Both the position numbers and the translations under genes were made by a program. The notes below the pieces were generated by a model. That model was not told where the DNA came from, did no database searches, and saw nothing but the letters and a program-made list of their open reading frames with translations. A DNA stretch of 8,861 nucleotides from Flavobacteriia bacterium (lineage in GTDB: Bacteria; Bacteroidota; Bacteroidia; Flavobacteriales; Schleiferiaceae): assembly GCA_949516455.1 (NCBI GenBank), contig CATILC010000160.1:1-8861 (forward strand), in the 5' to 3' direction. Below, piece by piece: positions 6,564 through 8,861 of the stretch. How positions within the stretch are numbered: the stretch's first letter is position 1; every line of letters begins with the position of its first letter.

Positions 6564-7445
6564 ATGATTTTGATCGCAGACAGCGGATCCACCAAGTGTG
6601 ACTGGATCCAGCTAAATCAAGACGGGACAGAGTTCAATCGGTTCAAGACCATGGGATTCAACCCGTACTTCCACAGTGCTGAGGTCATACATCAGGTGCT
6701 TTCCAAAGAGGCCAACCTGGCCAATAACGCCAACGAGGAGATCGAATCGATCTACTGGTATGGTGCGGGCTGTTCATCCCCCAGCCTGAATCTGATCGTA
6801 CACGCTGGCTTGGAAAAGACTTTTCACAAAGCGCGGATACATGTCGAACACGACCTGATCGGCGCAGCCTACAGCACCTACCGAGGGAAGCCCCAGATCA
6901 GCTGCATACTTGGAACCGGAAGCAACAGCGTCTTTTTTGACGGAGAGAACGCCTATGAGGAAGTTCCGGCCTTGGCCTATGTGCTGGGCGATGAAGGATC
7001 TGGTACATTTTTGGGCAAACGGCTGCTGGCTGAATATCTCTACAAACGCCTTCCTAAGGAACTGGCTCGGGACTTTAAAAAGAAGTTCAAACTCAATAAG
7101 AACGACATCATCAACCGGGTGTACAACCAGCCGCATCCCAATGTGTGGCTCGCCTCGTTTTCAAAATTCTACGGCGAGCATTCGGACCACGGCTGGGTGC
7201 GTGAGGTGATCCGCGAAGGCTTTGTCCGCTTCAGAGACGCCCACATCCTATGTTTTGAAAAAGCAAACCAGGTGGAGGTGAATTTTGTGGGCAGTGTGGC
7301 CTGGCACTTCAGAGACATCCTCAGGGAAGTACTCGAGGAAGAAGGCATTGAGTTTGGACAAGTGGTCCAGCGGCCTTTGGACGGCTTGGTGGACTACCAT
7401 CTTAAATATCTGGACGTGCTCCAACGCTCGAACATCAACACATGA
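6564..7445 (+). CDS. BadF/BadG/BcrA/BcrD-type ATPase, N-acetylglucosamine kinase-like sugar kinase
   Basis: This is a 293-residue member of the ASKHA fold, closest by motif to the N-acetylglucosamine/glucosamine kinases that phosphorylate hexosamines or glucose with ATP. The phosphate-1 loop is DSGSTKCDW (6-14). GFNP lies at 31-34 and WYGAGC at 65-70. EHDLIGAA (95-102) carries D97, aligned by eye with the catalytic Asp of human NAGK. ILGTGSNS (115-122) is the phosphate-2 loop, and LGDEGSGTFLGK (141-152) matches the family GDEGS motif. No signal peptide or membrane segment is seen, so it is cytoplasmic. Its stop overlaps the next start (ATGA, 7442-7445), indicating translational coupling. The GH65 and beta-phosphoglucomutase genes downstream suggest that it may phosphorylate the free sugar released by phosphorolysis; the substrate is inferred, not shown. 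ATP-dependent roles other than sugar phosphorylation are possible in this family. Confidence 0.88.
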   Translation: MILIADSGSTKCDWIQLNQDGTEFNRFKTMGFNPYFHSAEVIHQVLSKEANLANNANEEIESIYWYGAGCSSPSLNLIVHAGLEKTFHKARIHVEHDLIGAAYSTYRGKPQISCILGTGSNSVFFDGENAYEEVPALAYVLGDEGSGTFLGKRLLAEYLYKRLPKELARDFKKKFKLNKNDIINRVYNQPHPNVWLASFSKFYGEHSDHGWVREVIREGFVRFRDAHILCFEKANQVEVNFVGSVAWHFRDILREVLEEEGIEFGQVVQRPLDGLVDYHLKYLDVLQRSNINT

Positions 7446-7834
7446 AAAAGATCGTATTGATCGCGCATGACCGAATGAAGCCCAAGCTGGCCGAGTTCAT
7501 CAAAGAGCGTGAGGAATGGCTTTGGGGCAAGGAACTCGTCGCCACGGGCCGTACCGCTGAGCATATGGAGCAGGCCCGCTTCAAGGTGCCGATACACCAC
7601 CTCAGCCAAGGACGCAGCGGAGGCTATCAAGAGATCATTGAAATGGTGCAGAACGGCGCCGTCGAAATGGTTTTCTTCTTTCGGGACCCGAGTCTGCGGG
7701 CATCCGATCACCCGGACATCGAAGCCTTGGTGGCCATGGTCCTGGAAAAGGACATACCCATGGCGTCCAATCCCGCTTCTGCCGAATGGCTCATTTTGGG
7801 GCAGATCAAGATGAAGAGTTCCCGAAAGAGTTGA
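7442..7834 (+). CDS. Methylglyoxal synthase-like protein with altered active site
   Basis: This is a 130-residue protein with the MGS-like fold. Recognisable motifs are IAHDRMK (7-13; HD..K as in E. coli MgsA), ATGRT (34-38), LSQGRSGGYQE (54-64), FFFRDP (78-83), DHPDIEAL (89-96) and IPMASNPASAEWLI (105-118). True MgsA converts dihydroxyacetone phosphate to methylglyoxal and phosphate. Aligned by eye to E. coli MgsA (152 residues), several functional positions differ: Thr47 to R37, Gly66 to Q56 with one inserted residue in the loop, catalytic Asp71 to Y62, and His98 to D89. The C-terminal stretch carrying Arg150 is missing. Lys23, Thr45, Thr48, Ser65, Asp91 and Asp101 have counterparts. Automated annotation would probably call it mgsA; activity is doubtful. 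Its ATG overlaps the kinase stop and the beta-phosphoglucomutase ATG follows after 3 bp, so it belongs to the sugar operon. Confidence 0.85.
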   Translation: MKKIVLIAHDRMKPKLAEFIKEREEWLWGKELVATGRTAEHMEQARFKVPIHHLSQGRSGGYQEIIEMVQNGAVEMVFFFRDPSLRASDHPDIEALVAMVLEKDIPMASNPASAEWLILGQIKMKSSRKS

Positions 7835-7837
7835 TCC

Positions 7838-8494
7838 ATGGCGATCCGCGGCCTCATTTTCGATCTCGACGGTGTATTGGTGGATTCGGCTCGGTATCAT
7901 TTCAAGGCGTGGAAAATGCTTTCGGCCTCCTTGGGGATCGACTTCACAGAAGAGCAGAATGAAGAACTCAAGGGGATCAGCCGAGCAGATTCATTGAAAA
8001 AAATCGTGAACTGGGGCGGCATCGAACTCACTGAACAGGAATTCGCAGATGCCATGGAACGCAAAAACAGCTGGTATCTCGAACTCATACAGGACATGTC
8101 CCCAGATGAGGCGCTGACCGGCTGCAGAGCCTTTTTGAAATCGGCCCAAGGCACCTATCGAATTGCTCTGGGCTCGGCAAGCAGGAACGCCCGAAGCATA
8201 CTGCAACGGGTAGAACTCATCTCTTTTTTTGATGCTTTGGTCGATGGAAACGATACCACCCGATCCAAACCCGATCCTCAGGTATTCCAGCTGGCGGCCG
8301 AGCGTTTGGGCCTGGAACCAGAGGAATGCGTGGTCTTCGAAGACGCAGTGGCCGGAGTGCAGGCCGCGAAGGCCGCGGGAATGCGAGTTGTCGGCGTGGG
8401 AGCGCCGGAAGTTCTGCATGAAGCCGATGCGGTGATCGCTGGATTCGCTGGATTTGGACCAAGGGAAATGGAGCAAGGATTGATGGCTGTCTGA
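7838..8494 (+). CDS. pgmB: Beta-phosphoglucomutase (HAD superfamily)
   Basis: This cytoplasmic enzyme interconverts beta-D-glucose 1-phosphate and glucose 6-phosphate, and is the usual partner of GH65 disaccharide phosphorylases. The 218-residue product resembles Lactococcus lactis beta-PGM throughout. HAD motif I FDLDGVLVD has nucleophile D9 and acid/base D11. The helical cap carries YHFKAWK (20-26) and GISRADSL (46-53), whose R49 matches the substrate phosphate-binding Arg. Motif II is ALGSASRN (110-117), motif III Lys lies in SKPDP (143-147), and motif IV is VFEDAVAG with E168/D169. D11 together with the SRADSL cap favours a true beta-PGM over a generic phosphatase. Its TGA overlaps the next ATG by one base (8492-8496). 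Confidence 0.95.
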   Translation: MAIRGLIFDLDGVLVDSARYHFKAWKMLSASLGIDFTEEQNEELKGISRADSLKKIVNWGGIELTEQEFADAMERKNSWYLELIQDMSPDEALTGCRAFLKSAQGTYRIALGSASRNARSILQRVELISFFDALVDGNDTTRSKPDPQVFQLAAERLGLEPEECVVFEDAVAGVQAAKAAGMRVVGVGAPEVLHEADAVIAGFAGFGPREMEQGLMAV

Positions 8495-8861
8495 TGGAGC
8501 ATTACCTAAAGACCGATGAATGGCGCATCATCGAATCGGGTTTCCATTCCGAATTCGCCGAGTGTTCGGAAGCCATATTCTCCATCGGAAATGGCCGCAT
8601 GGGCCAACGAGCCAATTTCGAAGAAGGCTACAGCGGCAAGAGTCTGCAAGGAAGTTATGTGGCCGGTGTCTACTACCCGGACAAAACGCGTGTGGGCTGG
8701 TGGAAGAATGGGTACCCGGAGTACTTCGCGAAGGTGCTCAACAGCGTGAATTGGATCGGACTGCACATTGAGGTCGAGGGAGAACGACTGGACTTGAATG
8801 CAGCAGAAGTGCTCCAGTTCGAAAGGGAGCTGGACATGAAGCGCGGAGTGCTCAGCCGGCA
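8494..8861 (+). CDS. Glycoside hydrolase family 65 disaccharide phosphorylase, N-terminus (3' partial)
   Basis: The frame is open from the ATG overlapping the beta-PGM stop to the window end, giving 122 residues of a protein that is normally about 750-800 long. It begins MEHYLKTDEWRIIESGF and shows the GH65 N-terminal domain pattern: a Ser-Glu plus SIGNGRMGQRANFEEGY stretch, then GSYVAGVYYPDK, NSVNWIGLHIEVEGERLDL, and a final ELDMKRGVLSR like the family LDMR.G.L.R. GH65 enzymes phosphorolyse maltose, kojibiose, nigerose or trehalose into beta-glucose 1-phosphate and a free sugar (glucose for these substrates). The substrate-determining loops and the catalytic glutamate lie beyond the window, so specificity cannot be called. 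Coupling to beta-PGM strongly supports a phosphorylase rather than a hydrolase. Confidence 0.9.
   Translation, partial: MEHYLKTDEWRIIESGFHSEFAECSEAIFSIGNGRMGQRANFEEGYSGKSLQGSYVAGVYYPDKTRVGWWKNGYPEYFAKVLNSVNWIGLHIEVEGERLDLNAAEVLQFERELDMKRGVLSR

Overview
The window reads as chromosomal DNA of a Bacteroidota bacterium, most likely from the Flavobacteriia or a Cryomorphaceae/Schleiferiaceae-like lineage. Four things support this: a secreted protease ending in a type IX secretion (T9SS) sorting domain; the gene order rplM-rpsI-rpsB-tsf typical of the phylum; TAnnTTTG-type promoter elements; and start codons preceded by A-rich sequence rather than Shine-Dalgarno motifs. Genus cannot be assigned. 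I see no tRNA, rRNA, CRISPR array, insertion sequence or attachment site.

Layout: (i) Positions 1-1484 (+) hold the 3' half of polA (DNA polymerase I), cut by the window edge. (ii) Positions 1489-3633 (-) hold a secreted M43-family metalloprotease with PKD, MAM/jelly-roll-like and T9SS C-terminal domains. It converges on polA with only 4 bp between the stop codons. (iii) Positions 3634-3835 are a divergent intergenic region with a promoter candidate on each strand. (iv) Positions 3836-6452 (+) hold the translation operon rplM (GTG start), rpsI, rpsB and tsf. A structured leader candidate lies before rpsB and a good intrinsic terminator lies between rpsB and tsf. (v) Positions 6564-8861 (+) hold a tightly packed carbohydrate operon: a BadF/N-acetylglucosamine-kinase-like sugar kinase, a methylglyoxal-synthase-like protein, beta-phosphoglucomutase, and the start of a glycoside hydrolase family 65 (GH65) phosphorylase that runs off the end.

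How the last genes may work together: a GH65 phosphorylase splits an alpha-glucobiose with phosphate into beta-glucose 1-phosphate and a free sugar. The beta-phosphoglucomutase turns the first product into glucose 6-phosphate, and the kinase is a plausible candidate to phosphorylate the second. The methylglyoxal-synthase-like protein is the odd member. Compared with E. coli MgsA it keeps the fold signature but appears to have lost the catalytic aspartate (Tyr instead), the active-site histidine, one phosphate-binding threonine and the C-terminal arginine. It may therefore not make methylglyoxal. This operon, and that protein in particular, is the best candidate in the window for an undescribed function. 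The rpsB leader and the rpsB-tsf terminator are the best regulatory candidates.
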